NCBI GenBank assembly: GCA_030272155.1
Contig: CP126198.1
Location: 2,852,001-2,916,000, forward strand
From: Tetradesmus obliquus
Taxonomy: Eukaryota; Chlorophyta; Chlorophyceae; Sphaeropleales; Scenedesmaceae
Direction: 5' to 3'
DNA: 64,000 nucleotides
Shown: piece by piece, positions 25,401-34,897 of the stretch
Layout of the letters: each line of letters opens with the position of its first letter
Numbering within the stretch: position 1 is the stretch's first letter
Position numbers and translations under genes: made by a program
Notes under the pieces: model-generated
Database searches by the model: none
What the model was told of the DNA's origin: nothing
Seen by the model: only the letters and a program-made list of their open reading frames with translations

Positions 25401-27378
25401 CAGCAGTATCATCCCTTTGCGCCTGGTGACTATGAAACATGTTTCATACTTGTGCCAAATAAGTACTGTTGCCATATTTGGACACTGGAATCACCTGCGC
25501 AACTTTGTCAAGTGCAGATGCTTTGTGAGCCCAGCCACGGGCAATTCACCCAGGATTCCCTCATACAGATATGGCAGCACCAGCTGTGCGGCTTGATGCT
25601 GCTGCCCACAGGAGATTCTCTTGATGTAACGGTGCTGCTTTTGGATCGCTTCAGCAACCTCATCACACCAGAGGCGTGTCAACTATATCTGAAGGGAGGC
25701 GCATGGACCAAAACAATGACGCTCCAGCCTGACATCATCAATGGTATCCCCAGGTAAACTTATGCTGATCAGCGCATGGATCTTACAAAGGAGCTACATC
25801 ATTCCCTGCACATGTTTCGCGTGTGGCTACGGCCTTCGCCAACAAGCTGCATGAATATCTCACTGCATAATGGTGTCTGTTGCGACCAGTGCGCCCAAGG
25901 TCACCTTGATGGTGACACGTTTGCCATCAGCTTCCTATTTTTGATCAAGCATAGTACAGTAATCATATTGACAGAAAGTGGTCTGCAAACATTGCACTGC
26001 AGGTTTTTGGTGATGCTGGTCTCTGCAGGCATATTCAACATGACACTCTTGGCAGTTGGTGCAACAACTAGCAGGCATATGCTTCAAAGCATCACAGTTG
26101 TGCCAGGCGTTGTACACGCTTACAGCAGTTTCATTCAAGGTGAGCAAACATGCTGTCTGCTGCTCGACTTCGGCCATACACAAGCACTGACAGCTGCATT
26201 GACCAACTGTGATCCCGGGACGGTTGGTGTCCCGTCCTGTCAGAAAAGAACAGCTGCCAGTGTGGGAGCAAAGCCGCTAAGGACAGTGCATCGATGCAGC
26301 GGTTCCTGCATGCCAGCAGTGATGCACCTCCACAGGACTGCAACTGCTGTGCCAGCTGTTGCTCAGCACAAGCTTGCTTGCTGTTTTTGATGCTTGCTCA
26401 AGTTCACGTTGACGGTGTGGGCTTTTGGAATTTTACCATATAAATGTAAATCGCGCAATATATTCGGCATTTGCATTTCACACAAAGCCGATGCGTCGGC
26501 GGCGCTCCCTGTGCATAGAGCAGCCAGCTCGCAGCTGAAGATGACAAAGACACAGCCACATATCTTAAGGTCGTGCACTTGTCTTGTTGTGGTTCACCAT
26601 CTTTAGTTGGTGCCAATTCTTACATATACCTGCCTCCCTTTTTCCTTGCTGCACACCAGGCCCTACCACTCTTACGGCAGGTTCTTTGGCTGTTTTGCAG
26701 CTGAATTTGAGAGACGAGTGGTCGAACCCCATTCCAGCACAGTCCAAACATGCTCTTGCTGTTGATGTGGTCGTCACACCACCTTGTCACTGTATCGTAC
26801 ATTGCAAGAATGTCGAGCTGTAGCAGCGTTGCACGCTTGCATTTTCCAAAGGATGACACAAGATGAGCACCAGCAACATGCCTGCGGCCCCTGCTACAAC
26901 GCATGCAGGAGCCATCCACGCACTACTTACCAAATTGCAGTGGACACGGCACATGGGCTAATGGCTACTGTACATGTCATGCTGGATGGATGACAGACAC
27001 AAATATCTGGGTGAGTTGCTGTGTGCAGTGGCTGGTGACGGGCGCAGCAAAACAGTGGTGGAGTCACCAACATGCTTGGCCACCACAGTAACATCTATGA
27101 AGAGTGCAGGGTTCTTCATGACAGTGAAGGCTCTCAAATATTTCAGATATACGAGTTCTGGGCCCAAAGCTATGTCCCAAAGGGCTGCTTTCACATCATT
27201 TGTTGTGCGCCTGCAGGTGGGCGGGAGCATCTCCTGGTGCAACAGCATTCACGCTGCTGATGCCCCTGAGCCCAAGGGCAGCCGCACAAATGCCCTACTG
27301 GTACTGGTTCTAGCAACATGCAGCATAGCACTTTTGAGTAGCCTTGCTGCACTTGCTTACACAAAAATTATTGTGTGA
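10446..27378 (+). CDS. Giant filamin-repeat/EGF-like single-pass membrane protein (GEX2-like layout)
   Basis: About 20 short exons on the plus strand encode an extracellular protein. Clear filamin/Ig-like repeats carry the pattern AG-x-hydrophobic-x5-RD/YDxxxN: 11047-11263 (VAGQPIRLFVQLRD, end NGLYAVSLTV), 12553-12721, 12936-13117, about 13749-13861, 14152-14295 (VAGENFWYLIKFADDFGN), 18408-18558, 19900-20090 (VVAGTSPAYQITLYDEYANQ), 20760-20969, about 21044-21180, about 21910-22068, 25590-25753 (GDSLDVTVLLLDRFSN), 26028-26140 and about 26660-26780 (TAGSLAVLQLNLRDEWSN). An EGF-like module follows, split by an intron: NCSGHGTWANGYCTCHAGW in 26914-27010, with its last Cys in 27217-27378. That last exon encodes one hydrophobic segment (LLVLVLATCSIALLSSLAAL) and a 6-7 residue tail before TGA. 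The 5' end is not found; 10446-10552 is the first exon I can support. GEX2 proteins of plants also combine filamin-like Ig domains with a C-terminal anchor, so gamete adhesion is a hypothesis. Cell-wall or other adhesion is equally possible. Confidence 0.72.
11797..11880 (+). repeat. Dispersed repeat D, copy 1
   Basis: It matches 34285-34372 in order: TTTCTGGTCTCAGACC, TTGTGGCTCATA, a GATG(C/G)(T/T)GCCAG block, CCCACATGTTACTAT. It lies in an intron of the filamin-repeat gene. Confidence 0.65.
14397..14437 (-). repeat. Dispersed repeat D, inverted fragment
   Basis: TAGCACCATCTTAGATGGTA is the reverse complement of the corresponding part of 34330-34362, allowing one mismatch. CCATCTTAGATGG is itself a 13-bp inverted repeat. 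Confidence 0.7.
14785..14935 (+). repeat. Degenerate short tandem repeat of CCGTTAC type
   Basis: About 150 bp is made of variants of (G)CCGTTAC(C/A), including GATACCGTTACAAGCC, TTGCCGTTACCAACTG and CTCGTTACCGTTACCTGCCG. It is intronic in the filamin-repeat gene, between 14295 and 18408. Confidence 0.8.
15001..15206 (+). repeat. Dispersed repeat C, unit 1 of a local cluster
   Basis: It begins with a GA run and GGGGTTACACTGGTGTACTC, carries CGCGGCATACGCCACCA, AAGGATTTGAAGCTGCAA, a GAGGTTCAACCCCATG block and ends near CACACGCAATTCTGGTGCAA. Two further units follow within 1 kb. Confidence 0.85.
15684..15860 (+). repeat. Dispersed repeat C, unit 2
   Basis: Same block order as the unit at 15001, from the GA run through the GTCTCTCCCAT block. 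It is shorter at the 3' end. Confidence 0.85.
15884..15985 (+). repeat. Dispersed repeat C, unit 3 (truncated)
   Basis: It contains the GA run, GTACTCACGCGGCATACGCC and the AAGGATTTGAAGCTGCAA block, then stops after the TCAGCTC block. The third consecutive unit. Confidence 0.85.
19365..19412 (+). repeat. Dispersed repeat D, fragment
   Basis: It carries CAGATGGTGCCAGACCCCAC followed by ATGTAACTA, matching the 3' half of the copy at 34310-34372. Intronic. Confidence 0.55.
21252..21362 (+). repeat. Dispersed repeat B, copy 2
   Basis: CATTACATTACATGCTCCAC, GAGGAGTGGGAACGCCAGTC, GAGCCAACGAGAGGCTC and the AAACGTCGAAGAACAACT tail follow the same order as at 4937-5062, with a short internal insertion. 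Intronic in the filamin-repeat gene. Confidence 0.8.
22873..23340 (-). other. Isolated 155-codon frame antisense to the filamin-repeat gene
   Basis: The minus-strand frame is open from about 23340 and contains NVLQKEIAAETDVAWTSIYE and ARSSLLDVVDEFHGVKG, with no long homopolymer runs. It lies inside an intron of the plus-strand gene. The first in-frame ATG gives about 150 residues. The family is not recognised. A remnant of a transposable element or a small nested gene are both possible; chance openness cannot be excluded. Confidence 0.3.
23740..24760 (-). mobile_element. Possible transposable-element remnant of unknown class, intronic
   Basis: Base composition changes here: the plus strand becomes G-rich and the usual CAG/TGC bias disappears, then returns beyond 24760. 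Read on the minus strand it holds Pro-rich and Cys-rich stretches, including a C-x2-C motif in LCPECDTYN. No terminal repeats or diagnostic domain are visible, so the class is unassigned. It sits in an intron of the filamin-repeat gene. Confidence 0.3.
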
Positions 27379-27716
27379 ATTGAGTCCCGGCTTAATGTTT
27401 GAAGCCTCTTGCGGTGCAACAGCCGGCCATGCGCTGCCCCACCGAAGCAGTTTTGACGTGAGCTTGCAACTGCCCACGTAGAACAAATATGAGCAGGTCT
27501 GGATAGTGGAGTCCAAGAGGCCGTAGTTGCACACCTTGACTTTTGGGTTGCTGCAGCCATTGCTTCAAAATCAGCAGATTGTCTGTGATTTTGCTGGGGT
27601 CACAGCAGCAGTTGCAGCTGTTTTGGTCAGCAGCATTGCGCTTTCAAAGGGTGGTTTCTGCTGAACTGTTTGGCGAACACGCCTTCCGTTTTCAGCTTCG
27701 AGACGTTTAGTTGGTT

Positions 27717-27790
27717 CCTGGCAGCATAGTCACCATGGTGACTATGCTGCCAGGCCAAGGTAAGGGGGTGGCCACCCCCTTATCTTGGCC
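27717..27790. repeat. Two abutting 38-bp palindromes
   Basis: 27717-27754 is a perfect palindrome: arm CCTGGCAGCATAGTCACC, centre AT, and the exact reverse complement. It shares its last two bases with a second palindrome, 27753-27790, whose half is GGCCAAGGTAAGGGGGTGG with one mismatched pair. They lie about 340 bp past the stop of the filamin-repeat gene. Confidence 0.95.
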
Positions 27791-28011
27791 CCCATGTTGC
27801 CGGGTGTTTGGGCCTCTTTGTACGGCAGCCCACAATGTGGCAGCTGCATTGATCAGCACTTTAAACTGACACAATGCACTGACAGCACCTGTGCAGGTTC
27901 AACCTGCACAACGTTTGTGCTCCATTTAGGCACTGCGGCCATGGCCAGCAGCAACAAGGTGCTGACGGAGTTGGGTTACCAGCTGGTGACTCCTGCATGA
28001 GAAAAACCTTC

Positions 28012-30580
28012 ACCCGGACGAATGAGAACGAGGACGGAGACTGTGGCCTTCCGGCCAGCGTTGCTGTAACACCGGCTATTTCACCTCTAATTGCTCTTGC
28101 TCAGCTCAGGCTGTGGTGGCGCCTAAGGTCTATGTGCAATGTTAGTGTTCACCCGCCATTATACCCGGACGAATAGAATGAGGACGGAGACTGTGGCCTT
28201 CCGGCCAGCGTTACTTGTCGTGTTACACCTGCTCTTCCGACACGAAACGCTCCGGATTCACTGAGACTGCGACGGCATACAAGTGCTCACTGCACTGTTG
28301 GGCAAGACGTACCTTTATAGCTGAACTTTGAGCGCGCGAGGCGCCGGCATTGCAGAGCGTCCAGGGGCAGTAACAGTCTCAAAACACGTCGAATCAGGGC
28401 AAAGTCGCTGCCTTTTTAATTATCCAGCAATGGAACTCAGCAAGCTTGCAATTTACGAAGCCCAGTCTTGCCTCTTCGCCAGGTTCAGAGGCTGCTGCAG
28501 CAGCTGGTGTTCCTGGTCGTGGGGTTTTGACTAGGTCAGAGGTTGCGTGCAGGTGTTTCCCTGTACAAAGTCACGAAAAGAAACTTCACAATGTAAACGA
28601 AGGTAATCGAAGTGCCTCGTAGGGGCTGGGAGGGGTGGGTGGGTGGCCGGACTCCATCCAACGCGACAACTGTCACAGTACGTACTGTCAGTATACTACG
28701 TAGTATACTACTGAGTAGCCCTCAGCTGCTGTCACGGTCTCTGTTGGGTATGTGTGGGCTAGTGATAATAACGGTGACATTTGAGGTTGGTGTGGGCACC
28801 AATGCGAGACGCGTAGGGAGCGTGCGGGCATGTGTAGTGCTGCTGGCAGCGAGCGTGAGGCTCAGCACCGTGCACACCATGTGTGCATGCACAATGGCGC
28901 GTGCATCGCACGCAAGCAAGGAGACAATCGTCCGGGATACGGAGTGGAAGACTCCTTAATTTAGCTGAAGTATGAGCGCGTGAGGCGCAGGCATTGCAGA
29001 GTGTCGAGGGGCAGTAACAGTCTCAAAATACGTCGAATCAGGGCAAAATCGCTGCCTCATATTTTATCCAACAATGTGGTTCAGCAAATAGGCAATTTAA
29101 GAATTCCAGTCTTGCCTCTGCGCCATGTTCAATGGCTTCTGGTGTTCTTGGTCGTGGGGTTTTGACTTTGCCAGAGGTTGCGTGCAGGTGCTTCCACGCA
29201 AGAAAGTGTAGGACATCATCATTGAAAGAACCTTGACGGGCCCTAGACACTCACCCACCCCCCCACCCCACTGCAGAAATGTGCGCTGTCAGGCCCCAGA
29301 AGTACATATAATTCATGTTATAGCTTTTATATCATTCTAGACCTTAAAGGCCGTGCTTTGGCGTGGTTGCAACATCACACGAACAATCTGATGTATCTGC
29401 TGTACTGCCACTGCCGCCACCCCCGGCGCGTCTTGGCGTCTGTCTGCCACCTTGTTATCCTCTGGTATTTATAACCAGGATACTAAAACGTGTGCAAACA
29501 ACAGTACATGACCTAAGCTTTCATATGAGCCCACTCTTGCCTTCATTGGGCTCCTGGCAAAAAAAATCGGACCCCCAAGACAAGATAGTTAGTGGGCCCC
29601 CAGACACCCCCCCACCCCCCCTCCCCGAAACCACCTCACAACCCCTGTGATAACTTGCAGTAGTTAATTTATATAGTTCATAAGATGTTCTAAAGTTGCC
29701 AGCCAAAAAAGGGATGATGACGTTGTCAGTGGAGAAAGTGCCCCCCCCCCCCTCCCCCCGTTTGTGTCAATGGAAAAAAGGTAAAGAAGTGCCAGCTGGG
29801 AGGGGTGGGTAGGTGGCCGGACTCACTCCAACGCAACAACTGTTGACACTGTCAGTGTCACGAAGCTACTGAGTAGCTCAGCACTTGCACACCATGCGTG
29901 CATGCGAAATGACGCGTGCATCTCACACAAACAGAGAAATTATCGTCCGGGATACGGAGTGGAAGACTCCTTAATCTAGTGAAGCCAGTTTGGGCAGCTG
30001 CACATAAACATGTGTTGCTTCATGGATGGGGCACAAGCACTTGCAGGCCCCAGGAGCCCTGCTTTTTGGCATCAACTACAAATACTATCAGAGACACAGG
30101 CGACGTTGCTATGGCTTAAATGGTAACATGATGATGATGATCAGAGGCACAGCCAGTGCTGCTGTGTCACACAGCTGATCAGCTTTGTCATGACAATCAG
30201 CTGACGGTCAGCAAGTGCTGCTGTGACACCACGGTGCACGCTACTCTGGACAACATGCCAGCATGAAGTGCACCAGCTAGTGCTTATAGGCCCCGCGGAA
30301 TAATACCCGGACGATTGAGGAACGAAAATCGTCGGCGGCTGTGGCCTTTTATGGCGCAAATAACACTGTTACACCTGGGTCTTCCGCCTCGAATTGCTCA
30401 GGTGTCTTTGACGCTGTTACCTGTAACGTGTTCTTCATTAGGTTTGTGTTGTGATATATCTCAATTTTGAGCGCGCGAGAGGCTGGCACGTGCCATGCAG
30501 TGCACTGCAGACAGCTGAGAGCGCCGAAGGGCTGTGACAGTCTTTAATACGGCGAAGCAGGCCAGAGACGCCTGACCCGG
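28012..30580 (+). repeat. Composite repeat block (modules R1, R2, R3)
   Basis: Three modules recur in diverged copies. R1 (ACCCGGACGA...GGCCTTCCGGCCAGCGTT) at 28012, 28164 and 30305. R2 (GAGCGCG(C/T)GAGGCG...CAGTAACAGTCTCAAAA...GGTCGTGGGGTTTTGACT) at 28318-28588, 28963-29205 and, more diverged, 30458-30580. R3 (GGGAGGGGTGGGT(G/A)GGTGGCCGG ... GTCCGGGATACGGAGTGGAA) at 28625-28962 and 29795-29975. R3 is followed directly by R2 at 28963. No coding frame is conserved between copies. It is probably a non-autonomous element or a decayed satellite-like array. Confidence 0.8.
28675..28709. repeat. Two adjacent palindromes, 14 and 20 bp
   Basis: ACAGTACGTACTGT (28675-28688) and AGTATACTACGTAGTATACT (28690-28709) are each perfect and are separated by one base. 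They lie in module R3; the other R3 copy has a different, shorter inverted repeat (GACACTGTCAGTGTC) at the same place. Confidence 0.9.
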
Positions 30581-30845
30581 GCGTTACTCAGTGAGTAAGT
30601 CAGTTTAAATTCCGTTTCGTGACACTCCAGAAAATTTTAATTCGCCGGCTGGCTCAAGTGCGAAGGTCAACATCTGCTGGTGTTTGTTCGCGTGGTTCAA
30701 GACACCGCAAGCGAATGCGTACAAGCATTCCCTTGCAGATGTCAGCAAAAAATGTTTATTCATGTAACGAGAGACAACAACGTGCCTCGCAGCACAGCAG
30801 TGCGTGGTTCACCTCAGCAGCTGCTCAGGTGCTTTTGTGTACAGG

Positions 30846-31018
30846 CCTGCAGGCCTGCAGGCAGATCTGCCTGCACTTGGTGGTGGTGGTGAATATTCAC
30901 GCACTACTGTCAACACAGACCAGGGTGGCTGCAGAACTGCTGCAGAACGGCTCTGCAGTGACTCTGCAGCAGCTCTGCACATTCTGCAGTGACTCTGCAG
31001 CAGCTCTGCAGATTCTGC
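30846..31018. repeat. CTGCAG-rich palindromic and tandem repeat
   Basis: 30856-30875 is the perfect 20-bp palindrome TGCAGGCAGATCTGCCTGCA. From about 30951 a 34-bp unit containing CTCTGCAGTGACTCTGCAGC is repeated twice. No gene is supported here. Confidence 0.85.
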
Positions 31019-34000
31019 ATCCCCGCTGACCATAGTGACGTGATCTTCTAGAAGTGATTCAAGTGAGGCAGCTTGCCCCACAGTGTGCCCGCAACAACGT
31101 CGTTTGCTGGTAAACTCATATTATGTGAAAATAATGTTTCTAATGGACGCTTGCACCCTGTGCGTATGCTGAAGGTGGCACAACTTCTCAGAGGTAGCGA
31201 TAGTATCGCATGCTTTCACACCACGGCAGCATATAAAAAGTAAATTACCATCGATGCGGTGTGAAAGTGTTCAATAACAGGCTGCGCTCACATGGCGCGC
31301 CCTCGGAAAAGTACGGCTGCAGAAGTGCTGCAGCCACTCACATATGTAGTAAGATGTGAAAATGTATGGTAGTCGTTGTGCTGGCCGCTGACTGAGTCTG
31401 TGAGATCACGTCCAAAGAAAAAAACGCCGTCACCATCACTAATAGGTAAACAAGACGCCATCAACCCCCCCTGAACTGCTAACAAACACCAATCTACACC
31501 AGGACAAATGCACTCCACCCGAGGGCTGTTGCATATATATTTATATCATGAAAATATCAGCAGTCTTGCATGTTGTCAGGTGACAGCTGTAACAATGAGT
31601 GCCACTGCCTCGAGAGGTGCCCAGCCGGGTTCTGCAATGTTAAGTGCCAGGTGGATGTACATGTCAGAGTGTCTGCCAGGCGGTGATCAGGTGATAGCAT
31701 TGGAGTTTGACGCTTCAGCTCAATGTGTTGCCGATCTCAGCTTGCTTGACGTTCAGTGTGTCCTTGGCAATGATTGCAGTGTGATGTCAGACTGATCAGC
31801 TCAAATCGCATGCCGCACCAGTGTTACAACACTGTCAACATGTATCTTCAATTCAAGGTACTGTTTTTATCCTGCTAAGTATCCACTGTGCAATGCAGGG
31901 TTACCAGCCATGGCAGCGGATGGCTAACTATTAGCGCAGCAGATCACACTTTGAGAGTTACAAACGGTCAAACTCGCTCATCTGGGGAGCCAACGACATG
32001 CTCATTGCGCAGAAAGAAATCATAACACTGCACTTGAGACGTGCAAAATGCTATCTGTGATCTGAGTGACAACAGCGCCCCAGCATGCATCAGTAAGCAA
32101 GCAGTGCCCTGCCACATGTGAAGTAGCGCACGCGGATGACCGCTTAAATGGTTTGTCAGGTGCCGGTGGTGGTTGTTTTGCTGGCATAACAACGTATGTC
32201 GGGAGGACACAAATGACCTGCCAGTCAGGTATGGACCACGATATACTGCTGCGGGCATGCTCAGGTTGAGGCGTGCGCTATCACCATCTCCGGGCAAACA
32301 TGCTTCTTCCTACATCAGTAGACAAGTAGTCGCCTGCAGATTGTGCAGTGATGACAGAAATATAAACGTCAACATGACAAATGGGATCAAGGCATCATGG
32401 CACACAGCACATGTATCCACATTGCTGGTTTTGACTATGTTGCTGCAGGACATATGCTCGTGATAGAAATAAGCAGCGGTGACAAAGATGGTTTGAAGCT
32501 TGACAAGTGATGGTGGAACATCTCATGTTTGCAGCATTTGCAAAGCCAAGCGCATGTAAAGCAGCTCTATATGTAAACCTCCAGTGATATGTTGGATGCA
32601 GAAAGGTTGTGGACATAATCAATACGCCTCCCCCCCTCCCCCTCTCTTTTATAAGAGAGGGGTCAACATGTCACCTTTCAGCCATAGCAACGGCGCCATC
32701 GGCCCCGCGCGCCACAGAAGCGCCATGTGCATTATGATGTGCGAACCTTTTTGTGTTCATTTTTGGACTGTGTCGGCACCCACTCACCTCTACCAGGCGC
32801 TTGATTGCAAAATAAAAGGGCCATGTGCTCACTTTGTTGTGGCTCATGTCGCCGAAGTTGGCGCCAACACCCGCATGTAACTACTAACGACATATGTGTG
32901 TTTGCAGATGTACCACTTGTTGCACAGGATTGCACAGTATTTAGCACATTGATATTTATTATTTAACACATTGATATTCAGCAAGCTTCCACGCTGCACA
33001 ATGCTATACGCACACATCAAGTTGCAGCCTCTCTCACCCATAGCTGAAAGAGTTGGCAGGTGAGACCGTGCCTGGGTGACACCTTCACGCTCGGCCCATC
33101 CCCAAGGCTCGGCCACAGATGTCTGCATTGGGGGAACAATAGTGCACATGAAGATGTGAGCCGCATGACAAGCTTTTTGAGTTATGGAGTGAGCTGGTAA
33201 AGATCGTGCATGTGGCTGGCTGATGTGCAGGTTATTGATTTATTGAGCTATAGCTAATGTGTAGAATGTAGGAAAATGATAAAAGAGTGGTGCAAATAGC
33301 CACGGTCATGGTGGCGACTTATAGCCACTGTGCCTACAGTAATTTATACTGCCAGCAGTAAGGGCTGTGCAGCGGAATTCAACGTGCTGCGATCTTTCTC
33401 GCCACTTGAGGCATAGGGGTCAAGCACTGCGCTGACACCACCCAAACAAGGGTTTCAGCGCTGACCTGGACCTCACTTTGCTTAACGTTGCTGCGCTCGA
33501 CCAGGTGATGAGTTCAACCATGTGAGCGCTTTTGATGCAATGGCTACAAAGAGCATGCCATCACTCACCACCTGAACGTCGCTGTTTGCAACGGCATCCT
33601 CCAGTATGCGCTGCAGCTGCAGCTTGCCTTTAGAGGACCGGGAGTACAGATTGTCCAATGCAGTCCTGCAAAGCAGCACCCGACACAACTGTGATCATGT
33701 GTACGTCGAGGTACAGAAGCTTGAAAACCAAGTGCTGAAGACAAACACACACCCAGATAAGCCAAGCACATAATTTTCCCAGTAATGGCATAAATAGTTG
33801 AAACTTGAGTCAGGTGGCTGATGCAAATGGACATAGTCATCTTGATTTTCATACCACAAACTGTGTGGTGCCATGTCACAGTTGCAGCATTCTCAATGTT
33901 AGCTAGCTGTTGTACCTGCAACACACGTGGTGCTACCCAGTTGCATGGACTGCATATCACAATGTTGCATACGCTATAATAATGCCTGTGGCACAGCCAT

Positions 34001-34897
34001 TCTCCTTGGGTTGAGCTCAGCACGCTGAACCTTTTCACTTTTGCTGGTGATCCTACCACATAATTGCTTCAAAGTACAACATTTTCCTGTTGTTAGAACC
34101 AATGCAACCACCACTGTCATGTGTTTGCTGTTTCCAGGCCAGGCATTTGTTGATCAGACTTCAGATAAATAATTGCTCTGATGTGGTGGTTTTCATGCAT
34201 AGCTTGAGAGGTGCGAACAAGGTGGCTATACACATTGCATTGATACCCAGAAAACCAAAATATTTCCAACAAAACCCTATTCCATTGCTCCGTTTCTGGT
34301 CTCAGACCTTGTGTTCAATCTGTTGTGGCTCATACCATCTAAGATGGTGCCAGGACCCACATGTAACTATCCTCTCTCTATTGCGCCAGTCACTGCAGCT
34401 GAGACACAACATGGTCTTGGCAACATAGTTTGGTTGTTTGTGCTCGTAGAACACAACATTACAACATACGTCCTTTTTATGTATGCTGTAACAGCACAGG
34501 TATATAGTTGGATAACTTTGCATGCATCAAGAGACATTGCATGCGCTGAGTATTTGCTCAACCATGTTCTGTCACAGGTTGACATTGTGCTGATCTCAGT
34601 AGGCTCCACTCGCGTTGCTGCCTGGGTTGCTGGCAGCAACTTGCATGTTTACACTTGCCCATGTAATGGCAACAGTGCTGTCATGCAACCACTGTTTCTG
34701 AACAACTTTACTGGGACACGTATATGGCGCTGCCGCAGAACCTGGCTTATGTATCAAAGACACCTTGAGCAAATAATCATCATCAGGCAAGCCTCTTGAG
34801 CGACAGACTTTGCTGGTTGCTTGTTACGTCCACAATCTGTGCCTCTCATGCATGCTTGAATTGATGTGCAACATATAGAGTGGAACCAGAGGCTCAC
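31019..34897. other. Low-confidence region with repeat fragments and isolated exon-like frames
   Basis: It contains a short relative of repeat B at 31985-32004 (GAGCCAACGACATGCTC) and repeat D copies at about 32828-32886 and 34285-34372. Exon-like minus-strand frames are seen near 33664-33570 (KGKLQLQRILEDAVANSDVQ), 33905-34059 and 34420-34498. They could be the 3' continuation of the gene modelled at 34898-37596, but I could not chain them in phase. A plus-strand Cys-rich frame lies at 31574-31648. Confidence 0.4.
34285..34372 (+). repeat. Dispersed repeat D, copy 4
   Basis: It contains TCTGGTCTCAGACC, TTGTGGCTCATACCATCTAA and GATGGTGCCAGGACCCACATG, the clearest version of the family also seen at 11797, 14397 (inverted), 19365 and 32828. 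Confidence 0.7.

Noticed and set aside
34090-34800. Plus-strand frames resembling extracellular exons
   Set aside because: They are interrupted by dispersed repeat D, do not chain in phase, and minus-strand frames over the same bases look at least as good.
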